NCBI GenBank assembly: GCA_014650475.1
Contig: BMVA01000007.1
Span: forward strand, 1-64,000
From: Streptomyces albogriseolus
GTDB taxonomy: Bacteria; Actinomycetota; Actinomycetes; Streptomycetales; Streptomycetaceae
DNA length: 64,000 bases
Direction: 5' to 3'
Every line of letters starts with the position of its first letter. Within the stretch, counting starts at the first letter, position 1. The notes beneath the pieces were generated by a model that was not told where the DNA came from, made no database searches, and worked only from the letters and a program-made list of their open reading frames with translations. Shown in pieces: positions 45,460 through 53,060 of the stretch. A program made the position numbers and the translations under genes.

Positions 45460-45551
45460 ACCGCCAGGATACCCACAGGGATAAGCCCGCCTTTGATCAA
45501 TGAGGAATAAATGCGTCGAAGCTTTGACGTGGATGCCCTACCGTGCACCGC

Positions 45552-46232
45552 ATGAAGCTTCTGTCTGTGAACCTGGGCCGCCCGAAGCCCGTCCCCTACA
45601 CGGGTCAGCGCGACGGCCTGACCGGTATCGACAAGCGTCCGGTGGAGGGGCCGGTGCGGGTGTCGGCGCCCGGTGCGAAGGGCATCGGCGGGAGCGGTCT
45701 GGCCGGGGACGCGGTGTGCGAGACGCGGCACCACGGCGGGGACGACCAGGCGGTGTACGCGGTGGCCCGCGAGGACCTCGACGAGTGGGAGCGCGCGCTG
45801 GGCCGCACGCTGTCCGCCGGCGCCTTCGGCGAGAACCTCACCACCCTGGGCGTCGACGTCTCCGGCGCGCTGATCGGCGAGCGCTGGGCCGTGGGTCCCG
45901 AGGTGGTCCTGGAGGTCACGTCCGGGCGTATCCCGTGCCGCACCTTCCAGGGCCATCTGGGTGAGGAGGGCTGGGTCAGGCGGTTCACGGAGCGGGCCGC
46001 GCCGGGGGCGTACCTGCGGGTGATCACGCCCGGCGAGGTGCGCGCGGGGGACGCCGTACGCATCGTCCACCGCCCGGACCACGACGTGACGGTGGCCCTC
46101 CAGTTCCGGGCGGTGACGACGGAGCGCTCCCTGCTCCCCCGGCTGCTGGCGGCGGGGGACGCGCTGCACCCGGAGGCGCTGGGGAAGGCGCGGGAGCATG
46201 TGAAGAAGTCCGGCACGGCCGTGGAGGTCTGA
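45552..46232 (+). CDS. MOSC domain protein (YiiM-like)
   Basis: A 226-residue protein with the MOSC fold and C-terminal helical (3-alpha) extension typical of YiiM-type proteins. Motifs are RHHGGDDQAVYAVAREDLDEW, FGENLTTLGVDV, and the Cys of the MOSC core in SGRIPCRTFQGHL. These proteins handle molybdenum cofactor sulfur and can reduce N-hydroxylated compounds. ATG 45552 (MKLLSVNLGRPKPV) fits the conserved N-terminus. Likely controlled by the divergent LysR regulator. Confidence 0.9.
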   Translation: MKLLSVNLGRPKPVPYTGQRDGLTGIDKRPVEGPVRVSAPGAKGIGGSGLAGDAVCETRHHGGDDQAVYAVAREDLDEWERALGRTLSAGAFGENLTTLGVDVSGALIGERWAVGPEVVLEVTSGRIPCRTFQGHLGEEGWVRRFTERAAPGAYLRVITPGEVRAGDAVRIVHRPDHDVTVALQFRAVTTERSLLPRLLAAGDALHPEALGKAREHVKKSGTAVEV

Positions 46233-46318
46233 CCGTACGTCGGCGCGTGTCCTGGAGGCCCGGTGTCGGCCCGCACCGCAGAGCGGACGGCTCCGCTCCG
46301 GGTAACTACTCTTGGGCC

Positions 46319-47092
46319 ATGACAACGGCTCTGATTACGGGATCGACGGCGGGAATCGGTGCCGCGTTCGCGCGGCGGCTGGCGGCCGACGGCCACGACC
46401 TGGTGCTCGTGGCCCGGGACACCGCCCGGCTTCGGGAACAGGCGACCGAGCTGCACGACCGCCACGGCATCGAGGCGGAGGTGCTGACCGCCGACCTGGC
46501 CGAGGACAAGGGCATCGAGGCGGTGGAGCGCCGGCTCGCCGACCGCCGTAACCCCGTCGACCTGCTGATCAACAACGCCGGGTTCGGGCACAAGGGCCGC
46601 TACCTCGAGGTCCCCATGTCCGACGAGCTGATGATGCTCAAGGTCCACTGCGAGGCCGTGCTGCGGCTGACGTCGGCGGCGGTGGAGGCGATGCGGGAGC
46701 GCGGACGCGGCGGGGTCGTGAACGTCGCCTCGACCGCGGCGTTCGTGCCGCGCGGGACGTACGGCGCGTCGAAGGCGTGGGTCGTGCAGTTCACGCAGGG
46801 CGCGGCGCAGGACCTGGCCGGTCACGGCGTGCGCCTGATGGCGCTGTGCCCCGGCTTCGTGCGCACCGAGTTCCACCAGCGGGCGTGCATGGGCACGGAC
46901 AACATTCCCCGGTGGATGTGGCTGGACGCGGACAAGGTCGCCGCGGCGGCGCTGGCGGACCTGGCCCGGGGCAAGTCGCTGTCCGTCCCGGATCCGCGGT
47001 ACAAGGTGCTGATGGGGGCGTCGAAGCTGGTCCCGCGTGGGCTGCTGGGCGGGATCTCGTCGCGGACGGGGCGGAAGTACGGGCCTCGCTGA
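46319..47092 (+). CDS. short-chain dehydrogenase/reductase
   Basis: A 257-residue SDR. The cofactor motif TGSTAGIGAAFARRL, the NNAG motif (LLINNAGFGHKG), the catalytic Ser (VNVASTAAFVP) and Y-x-x-x-K (TYGASKAWV) are all present. It groups with the DltE/YdfG-like short SDRs; substrate unknown. The last eight codons are followed by a near-copy of themselves beyond the stop (47094-47113). Confidence 0.9.
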   Translation: MTTALITGSTAGIGAAFARRLAADGHDLVLVARDTARLREQATELHDRHGIEAEVLTADLAEDKGIEAVERRLADRRNPVDLLINNAGFGHKGRYLEVPMSDELMMLKVHCEAVLRLTSAAVEAMRERGRGGVVNVASTAAFVPRGTYGASKAWVVQFTQGAAQDLAGHGVRLMALCPGFVRTEFHQRACMGTDNIPRWMWLDADKVAAAALADLARGKSLSVPDPRYKVLMGASKLVPRGLLGGISSRTGRKYGPR

Positions 47093-47113
47093 CGCGGACG
47101 GGCGGAAGTACGG
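47062..47113. repeat. near-duplicate of the 3' end of the SDR gene
   Basis: GCGGACGGGGCGGAAGTACG (47062-47081) is repeated as GCGGACGGGCGGAAGTACGG (47094-47113) with one G missing. The second copy lies just beyond the stop codon, as from a small tandem duplication. Confidence 0.6.
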
Positions 47114-47259
47114 TCCCGGCAGGCCACGGGTGCGCCTCGGGCACTCCGCCCTGCGCACGGTCACGGCGGGACGCGGGCCGCTCCCCGGAGGAAGATGGAG
47201 GGGACAGGGCACCCAGAACCCGAGACACCCGGCCCCCGGGTGCCGGAGGTGGCGACGTC

Positions 47260-47967
47260 ATGACCTTCGTACAGTTGATCGACTGCAAGACGAGCCGGTT
47301 CGAGGAGATGGACCAGCTCATGGACCGGTGGGTCGAGCAGACCAAGGGGAAGAGGACGGCGACGCACGCGGTGGTCGGCAAGGACCGCTCGGACGCGTCG
47401 CACGTCGTCGAGATCGTGGAGTTCCCGTCGTACGAGGAGGCGATGCGGAACTCGCAGCTGCCGGAGACCGACCGGATCTTCCGGGAGATGGTGGCCCTCT
47501 GCGACGAGATGCCCACCTTCACGGACCTGGACGTGGTGCGCGACGCCCAGCTGAACACGGACACGGCGCGGCGCTTCTTCGAGGTGGCGGTCACGGCGGA
47601 CGACCTGTCCGGGCTGTCGGGTCTGGTCGAGGAGCACTACCACGGCCACGATCCGGCCAACGAGCAGGACGTGCTCGGCCTGGACCACCTCCGGCGCGAG
47701 CTGGACGAGTGGCGCGGCGGCTTCGACTTCACCTTCCGCGTCGAGGACCACATCGCCGAGGGCGACCGGGTGTGCACCCGGTGGGTCTGGAAGGCGACCC
47801 ACCGGGCCGACTTCCTCGGCATCCCGGCGACGAACAAGGACGTCACCATGACGGGCACGACCATCTTCCGCTTCGGCGACAACGGCAAGATCGTCGAGGG
47901 CTGGTGGGAGTACGACCGGCTGGGCCTGATGGCGGAGCTGGGGGCGCTGGAGCCGGTGGACCTCTGA
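47260..47967 (+). CDS. two-domain protein: dimeric alpha/beta barrel plus SnoaL-like domain
   Basis: A 235-residue protein starting at ATG 47260 with GGAGGT upstream. The first ~95 residues (MTFVQLIDCKTSRFEEMDQL ... TFTDLDVVRD) look like a ferredoxin-like monooxygenase/ABM barrel. The rest (FEVAVTADDLSGLSGLVEEHYHG ... GDRVCTRWVWKATHRADFLG ... IFRFGDNGKIVEGWWEYD) is a SnoaL-like/ester-cyclase NTF2 fold. Fusion of the two is common in actinobacteria, but substrates are unknown. The stop codon is inside the left arm of the following hairpin. Confidence 0.85.
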   Translation: MTFVQLIDCKTSRFEEMDQLMDRWVEQTKGKRTATHAVVGKDRSDASHVVEIVEFPSYEEAMRNSQLPETDRIFREMVALCDEMPTFTDLDVVRDAQLNTDTARRFFEVAVTADDLSGLSGLVEEHYHGHDPANEQDVLGLDHLRRELDEWRGGFDFTFRVEDHIAEGDRVCTRWVWKATHRADFLGIPATNKDVTMTGTTIFRFGDNGKIVEGWWEYDRLGLMAELGALEPVDL

Positions 47968-47993
47968 TACCGGCGGGGCTCCGCCGGTATCAG
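47964..47993 (+). terminator. terminator hairpin overlapping a stop codon
   Basis: A perfect 13-bp stem (CTGATACCGGCGG / CCGCCGGTATCAG) with the loop GGCT. The TGA stop of the preceding gene is within the stem. Confidence 0.8.
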
Positions 47994-48262
47994 CCGACGA
48001 CGCGGGCGGCGGTGGTGCGCGCACACCAGGGACTCCGCGTGTGCGGTGTCCGCTCCAGGGCGTGGAACACCCCCTCGTGCACCACGTCCGCCTGCCGCGC
48101 GGCCGTCCCCTGCACCCGGTCATCTGATGTACAGCGAAGACGCCCTGAAACAGGAACAGGCCATTCCTGAATCTGGAATCCGTCACACGGGAACGACGTC
48201 TTCGCCTTCGGCCTCCTGACATACAGGCTGACGCCGACCAGTCAGCTCACGCGGGGGGATTC

Positions 48263-48799
48263 ATGCGCACCACGGGGCACAGACGTGTCATCGCCGCAGC
48301 CGCGACCACGACGGCGGCACTCACGCTGATCGGCGCACCGGTGCAACGCCGACGCCTCTTGGCCGTGGCGGCAGCGCTGGTCGTCGCATCCGGCTGCTCG
48401 TCCCAGGACGACGAAACCCCGTCGTCCTCGGCCTCGGAGTCCTACGACGGGGCCCGCGAGGCCGTCGAGGCCTATGTGCGGGCCCTCAACTCCCGCAGTG
48501 TCACCGGGCTGATCTCGGTCGGAGGCGTCGAGGACGCGGAGTGGTCCCGGCAGGAGGCCGAGCGAATCCTCGCCGACCGGGGCGGACGCGGTTGGAAGAT
48601 CAAGGACGTGCGGATCCGGCGCGACATGGGTCCGGACGTCGGCTCGGCCCGCCTCCTCGCCGAGGACAGGGCGGGCAAGCCACTGCGGGATACCTTCACC
48701 GTCACACGGGAGAAGGGTGCCTGGCACCTGACGGTGTTCACCGGCCAGCCCGCCGAACCGGGCAAGGAGTCCGCCGCGACCGACGAGCCACGTTCCTGA
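48263..48799 (+). CDS. lipoprotein with two tandem signal-peptide-like segments
   Basis: From ATG 48263 (GGGGGGA upstream) the protein is 178 residues. Residues 1-26 look like a secretion signal (MRTTGHRRVIAAAATTTAAL), and residues 27-45 look like a second one ending in a lipobox (RRRLLAVAAALVVASGCSS). A GTG at 48341 could start a 152-residue lipoprotein alone. The mature part (EAVEAYVRALNSRSVTGLIS ... FTVTREKGAWHLTVF) resembles small exported NTF2/DUF4878-like domains. It lies at the left end of the accessory block, with a ~270-base featureless stretch before it. Confidence 0.7.
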   Translation: MRTTGHRRVIAAAATTTAALTLIGAPVQRRRLLAVAAALVVASGCSSQDDETPSSSASESYDGAREAVEAYVRALNSRSVTGLISVGGVEDAEWSRQEAERILADRGGRGWKIKDVRIRRDMGPDVGSARLLAEDRAGKPLRDTFTVTREKGAWHLTVFTGQPAEPGKESAATDEPRS

Positions 48800-48841
48800 C
48801 GATCACTGGCGCGTGGTGGCCCGGTCCAGCGGCTTTCCCGG

Positions 48842-49508
48842 GTCACCACGTCACGGGACACAGAGCCCTGGGAGAAGCGCGAAGCCGCTGCCCTCCGGAG
48901 CTGGCTGCTCGATGCTGCCGAGCGGGGGGAGTTGTGGTTCGAGGAGCGGGACGGGTTCACCGTGCCTCGGCCGCTCACCGTCAATCAGCTTGCCGATGAG
49001 CTGCGGCACGACCAGGAGGTGCAGGCCGTGGCCGCGCTCTACGCCGCCGATCACCTCGGCAAGCGGGACGCCTCCCTCGCCACCGTCATCAAGGCCGAGC
49101 ACGTGCCCTACCTCGCCGCCCTCCGTTACAAGGACTCCGGGCTGCGCAAGCGGGCCCAGTGGAAGCAGGTCTGGGAGCAGACGGCTCCCTGCTGCTCGGC
49201 TGGGCCGGCTGGAACCACCGCGACCAGGCCGACGCCCTCGTCGGACTGATCCGCAACAGCCGTGTGGAGACCGACGGCTGGACCAGGACGACTCCCGCTT
49301 CGTACCGCTTCTCGCCGGGCTGCGCGAGGTGCTGCCCTGGGTGCACCAGTGGTACGGCGAGTACGACGAGGAGTGGGATGGCAACCCCGCCGAGGAGTTC
49401 CAGGCCGCCCTCGACACCGGTGGCGCGGAGCGTGAGCTGTCCGAGGCGGATCTCGTCAACTGGCGTCCCGAGAAGAAGGCAGGCGGGCGGCGCAAGAAGA
49501 GCGAGTGA
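48842..49508 (+). pseudogene. decayed 3' fragment of pglX (BREX type 2 DNA methyltransferase)
   Basis: Three frames together match the C-terminal part of PglX as I remember it. Frame one (to ~49188) reads LRSWLLDAAERGELWFEERD, LTVNQLADELRHDQEVQAVA and EHVPYLAALRYKDSGLRKRA. After an apparent internal deletion, a second frame reads DGSLLLGWAGWNHRDQADAL. Near 49281 a further shift gives DQDDSRFVPLLAGLREVLPW and ends NWRPEKKAGGRRKKSE at 49508. Restoring one G at ~49281 would rejoin DGW to DQDDSR. No start codon, methyltransferase domain or pglW/Y/Z gene is nearby, so it is a non-functional remnant of a phage-defence gene. Confidence 0.8.
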
Positions 49509-49579
49509 GCACCACGCTCCGTGGCATGACTGAGGGCGGTGGGGAGCGCAAACGTGCTTCCCACCGCCCCTCGTTCGTC

Positions 49580-49786
49580 TCAAACGCCTGCGGCCATCCG
49601 CACGAACGCCGTCCACTGGGCAGACGGCACATTGAGGATCGCCACGTCCGGGCGCTTGGAGTCCCGGATCAGTACGGCCGTACCGGCGTCCGCGACCTCG
49701 ACGCAATCACCGCCGTTTCCCGCGCTGTAGCTGCTCTTGAACCAGCGCAGTTCGCCAGCGGCAGGCGCGGGGCTGCCTGTCTTCAT
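49580..49786 (-). CDS. DUF397 small regulatory partner protein
   Basis: A 68-residue protein with the DUF397 core: LRWFKSSYSAGNGGDCVEVA, then VLIRDSKRPDVAILNVP and WTAFV. Its ATG overlaps the stop of the upstream XRE-type gene (ATGA), so they are translated together. Such XRE/DUF397 pairs (WhiJ-type) are abundant in Streptomyces; the small partner is thought to counter or tune the DNA-binding protein, like a toxin-antitoxin or repressor pair. Confidence 0.93.
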   Translation of the reverse strand: MKTGSPAPAAGELRWFKSSYSAGNGGDCVEVADAGTAVLIRDSKRPDVAILNVPSAQWTAFVRMAAGV

Positions 49787-50634
49787 AGCTCTCCCAACAG
49801 CTTCTGGATGAAGGCCAGTGATTCCCTGGGAGTCAACGCCTGTGCCGCGAGGACTCTGTACGTTGCCTCCAACGGGCTGACCTTCCTCGGGTCCGAGTAC
49901 AGGGCACTTGTGTCCTGTACCTCCATGTAAGCCATCCTGCGCTGACCGGCGAGATGGATCAATGTGAAGGGGCCCGCCAGTCCCGCGTGCTCGTCGCGCC
50001 GCGTCGGCATCACCTGCAACTCGACGTTGCGCTCGTGCCCGTAGAGCAGCAGTTGTTCCAGTTGCCCCCGCAGCACCTTCGGACCTCCGAGAGGTCGCTG
50101 CAGAACATGCTCCTCGATGACGAAGCTCAGCAAGGGGGCGGGCCGACGAGCGAAGAGCTTCCGGCGCTCCATCCGTGCCGTCACGCCCTGCTCGATCGTC
50201 TCCTCGTCCAACAACGGACGCCACATGCGGAAGACCGCGCGTGCGTACTCCTCCGTCTGCAAGATCCCCTTGACCACATGGTCGGAGTAGGCGTGCAGCT
50301 CAACCGCCTGTCCCTCCAGTTCAGCGTACCGTCGGAAGAACCCCGGATACCGAGCCTTCGCCACCTCCCCCTTCATCGCCACCAACACCCCCCGCCCGCA
50401 CACCTCGCGATCCACCGCGTCCACCAACTCCGGCCGGGGAATCCGCCGCCCCTGCTCGACCGCCGCGATCTGCGCCTCGCCGTACCCGACCCGCTCGCCC
50501 AACTGCGCCTGGGTCAGCCCCGCAGCCTCCCGCAGCAGCTTCATCTGGCGGCCGAAGCACCGCAGGAACTCCCCGTTGGAGTCGGCACCCGCGCCACCCT
50601 CCACGCCCGCACCCGAGTCCGCTCCCGACTCCAT
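49783..50634 (-). CDS. XRE-family HTH regulator with DUF5753 domain (WhiJ-like)
   Basis: A 283-residue protein. The N-terminal HTH reads LREAAGLTQAQLGERVGYGE followed by AQIAAVEQGRRIPRPELVD. The remainder is the DUF5753 domain (YPGFFRRYAELEGQAVELHAY ... HVVKGILQTEEYARAVFRMW ... FVIEEHVLQRPLGG ... RRMAYMEVQDTSALY). Start at ATG 50634 with GAGGGG upstream; an ATG at 50664 is possible. It pairs with the overlapping DUF397 gene. WhiJ-like proteins repress development until relieved by partner proteins; the anti-sigma-like ATPase at 55 kb may be such a partner. Confidence 0.92.
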   Translation of the reverse strand: MESGADSGAGVEGGAGADSNGEFLRCFGRQMKLLREAAGLTQAQLGERVGYGEAQIAAVEQGRRIPRPELVDAVDREVCGRGVLVAMKGEVAKARYPGFFRRYAELEGQAVELHAYSDHVVKGILQTEEYARAVFRMWRPLLDEETIEQGVTARMERRKLFARRPAPLLSFVIEEHVLQRPLGGPKVLRGQLEQLLLYGHERNVELQVMPTRRDEHAGLAGPFTLIHLAGQRRMAYMEVQDTSALYSDPRKVSPLEATYRVLAAQALTPRESLAFIQKLLGEL

Positions 50635-50798
50635 CGCACCAGCCCCCTCAGCACATCCGTCCACCGGTCACCCGTGCTCGCACCGTAGGACGGACGCACT
50701 GCAACCATGCCCGACGTCAGACAAGTTCCGGCTTACGGGTGAACCCCCGGCCTACCATTCCGGCAAGGAACCGGCATCGGCATCCCGAAGGGGTACTC

Positions 50799-51260
50799 GT
50801 GGCGCAACTTGTCCGGCAGCAGCGTGTGAACGCGGATGTGGGGTATCACTCCTTCGCGCTTCAGGAGTCCGATGACGCTGAACTGCCGATACCGTTTCCG
50901 GACGACTATGAGTCCGACGTATTCCTGAACGGGTTTCCCGGGCGCCTCGATTTCTACAGCGGTGGCCACACTCATACCGCCACGCTGATCGTGGAGGTGT
51001 GGGACGGGCCGCCTCCCGAGCAGGACCCCTTGGCCTGGGACGAACGGGGCGAGGCCGAGTTCGAGTCGACCAGCGGAGAGGTGGCGGTCTGGTCGGGGAG
51101 CGTGGGGCGTACGGAGTCCTTCGCGCTGGGCTCTCCGGGTTCGTGGCACGTGCGGGCGCACTGCGTCGGCCGCGCCGAGGCCGCCGCCCTGTCGGAAGGT
51201 GAGGGCACAGGGCACGACGTGGAGAGGTATCTCGTGCAGTTCTGGCCTGCCAAGCCGTGA
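50799..51260 (+). CDS. uncharacterised beta-rich protein divergent from the XRE/DUF397 pair
   Basis: A 153-residue soluble protein starting at GTG 50799 with GAAGGGG five bases upstream. Acidic and aromatic, predicted mostly beta (VGYHSFALQESDDAELPIPF ... RLDFYSGGHTHTATLIVEVW ... SWHVRAHCVGRAEAAALSEG ... VERYLVQFWPAKP). No signal peptide. I do not recognise a family. It shares a 164-base divergent promoter region with the WhiJ-like regulator and may be its target. Confidence 0.7.
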   Translation: MAQLVRQQRVNADVGYHSFALQESDDAELPIPFPDDYESDVFLNGFPGRLDFYSGGHTHTATLIVEVWDGPPPEQDPLAWDERGEAEFESTSGEVAVWSGSVGRTESFALGSPGSWHVRAHCVGRAEAAALSEGEGTGHDVERYLVQFWPAKP

Positions 51261-51316
51261 CGGCGGCGCGGGCGGGGCGGCCGGATGCCGTCCCGCCCGT
51301 CCGCCTGCCCCCGGGG

Positions 51317-52744
51317 TCAGGAACGGATCTTCACGAGGAACCCGTCGTCCATCCCGTCGATGATGCGGTTCTTCGCGTAGAAACTACGCAGGATGTTGCC
51401 GCCCGCCAGGTTCTCTGCCGCGGGGATCGGCTTCACGGAGAAGTTGAACTTCTTCGCTTCTGAGTCGTGGTCCGCCTCCGCGGCACCCTCGTAGGTGGTG
51501 GCGAAGGGGTACTCGTCACACTCGAGTTTGCCGCCCTGGGTGTACTTGGCGCCCCAGTAGCGCTTGCACTGCTTGACCGCCGCCTTGCGGTTGTCGTCCT
51601 TGCGGGTCTTGTTCACCAGCCGGTGCAGCGGGTCCTTCGCGCTCTGGCCCGGCACCTTCTTGGCCGACATGTACGGCTTGGTGTCCTGCGGGACGGTGAA
51701 CGCCGTGCTGATGTGCTGGGCCACGCCCCGCTCCGCGGCCCCCGCCTTGGCGCTGTAGGTCAGCGTGGGCACGTAGCTGAAGGTGGCCGCCCCCTTCTTG
51801 GCAGGAGTGCCGCCGCCGGTGGAGTTGGCCAGGTACGACGCGGCGTCCCAGCGCGGGGCGAGCATGAACAGCTTGCCGCCCAGGGCACCGCTCAGCTTCC
51901 AGGGCGCGGGCGGGGTGTAGCTGATGGCCGGTTCGTACACCGCGAAGAGGAGGTCGGCGGATCCGCTGCCCTGTCCGGGCTTGGCGGTCACGGTCTCCTT
52001 GAACGTGCGCTGCGCCTTGAGCTGGGTGAACGTCTTCGTCCCCGGCATGGTCCCGCCACGGGTGTAGCGCGCACCGGAGGGCCAGCTCTGCGGGATGTCG
52101 GCCTTCGTCGTGATCGGCATCGCGGGCGCGCCGGTGGTGCCGGCGGTGGTGAAGTCGGTGAAGTAGTACTGGAAGGTGATGGTGCGGCTGTTCTGGGCAA
52201 TGGTGCCGACCGCGCGGACATTGAACATGCTGGTGCCGACCGGCTGGCCGTTGCGCGTCCATGTCTGGAGGAAGGACGCCCCGTTGCAGACCGCGAAGCG
52301 GGACTTTACGTAGAACTTCTTGTCGCTGCCCAGACCCTTGACGCATTCGTCGTACGTCATCGTCCGCGCGGGCTCCGGCGCCGTGGCCGTCGGGCCCATA
52401 GCTGCGCGCTGCTGTATCCCTGTGGTGGCGTCCGCCGGCGGTGAGCCGGACGGGCGTCGGGACAGCGGGGCGGACGAGGCCGCCGGACCCACCGTCTCCT
52501 GCGCCAGCGCCGCCCCTGGCTCGGCCGCCGTGGCCGCCCGGCGAAGACGTTCCCTGCCTTCTGCGCTGTGCAGTTCCTCCAGTGACGGTATTGCCGCACC
52601 GGCGGGCAGTACGTAGGACTCCACCCGCAGATCCGCTGTCGTGTCTGCGCCGGCCGTGGAGGGCGCCGTCATCGGCAGGACGGCGGCCGCCGCTGTCACG
52701 GCCAGCATCTGTATACCGGTACGTCTGAACGATTCCCGCTGCAT
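51317..52744 (-). CDS. secreted protein with C-terminal NucA/NucB-type DNase domain
   Basis: A 475-residue exported protein. A signal peptide (MLAVTAAAAVLPMTAPSTAGA within residues 13-33) and a ~90-residue disordered propeptide-like region precede a large beta-rich domain (~125-370, TYDECVKGLGSDKKFYVKSR ... YEPAISYTPPAPWKL). The C-terminal ~90 residues carry the NucA/NucB pattern: CKRYWGA, CDEYPFATTYEGA, then IPAAENLAGGNILRSFY and IDGMDDGFLVKI. In this family the CDE(Y/W)P segment forms the metal-dependent active site. Likely a secreted, possibly polymorphic-toxin-like, deoxyribonuclease. No immunity gene is evident next to it. Confidence 0.8.
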   Translation of the reverse strand: MQRESFRRTGIQMLAVTAAAAVLPMTAPSTAGADTTADLRVESYVLPAGAAIPSLEELHSAEGRERLRRAATAAEPGAALAQETVGPAASSAPLSRRPSGSPPADATTGIQQRAAMGPTATAPEPARTMTYDECVKGLGSDKKFYVKSRFAVCNGASFLQTWTRNGQPVGTSMFNVRAVGTIAQNSRTITFQYYFTDFTTAGTTGAPAMPITTKADIPQSWPSGARYTRGGTMPGTKTFTQLKAQRTFKETVTAKPGQGSGSADLLFAVYEPAISYTPPAPWKLSGALGGKLFMLAPRWDAASYLANSTGGGTPAKKGAATFSYVPTLTYSAKAGAAERGVAQHISTAFTVPQDTKPYMSAKKVPGQSAKDPLHRLVNKTRKDDNRKAAVKQCKRYWGAKYTQGGKLECDEYPFATTYEGAAEADHDSEAKKFNFSVKPIPAAENLAGGNILRSFYAKNRIIDGMDDGFLVKIRS

Positions 52745-53060
52745 CCGGTCGAACCCCCGGTTCTCGAACGGTGCCGGGCCTGTTGCCCGCCACCGGGTCG
52801 ATCACCAGATCTATCGAACAAATGATCGATATCGGGGTCGAGGGAGGTGGATTGACGTGATCGCAGCAGTAGTTGGCTGGACCGCCACGGTCCGGCGGAC
52901 CGAACAGCGAGCCCCGACCTCTTCACTCAACGCGGTCACGCGCGCACGCAGCGTGCGGTAGCGTCGCCTCGACATCACGTCTTCCTCGTGCCACGCCGGG
53001 CACGGAACGAAGGCGACCCCCGCGGCGGCTGCAACCGTCCGCGAGGGCCTTGAACCACCA
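52745..53060. other. divergent gap with AT-rich palindromic core
   Basis: Lies between the DNase gene and the HTH gene. Around 52810-52840 it is AT-richer, with related elements ATCTATCG and CGATATC around AACAAATGAT, possibly an operator. A 54-residue minus-strand frame beginning MSRRRYRTLRARV (start near 52975, GAGGAA upstream) is the only coding candidate and is not convincing. Confidence 0.4.

Noticed and set aside
48842-49508. An active phage-defence (BREX/Pgl) locus
   Set aside because: Only a frameshifted 3' fragment of pglX exists; methyltransferase domain and other pgl genes are absent.
52811-52975. 54-residue minus-strand frame starting MSRRRYRTLRARV with a GAGGAA ribosome-like site
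   Set aside because: No conserved family was recognised and its later part is low-information; too weak to list as a gene.
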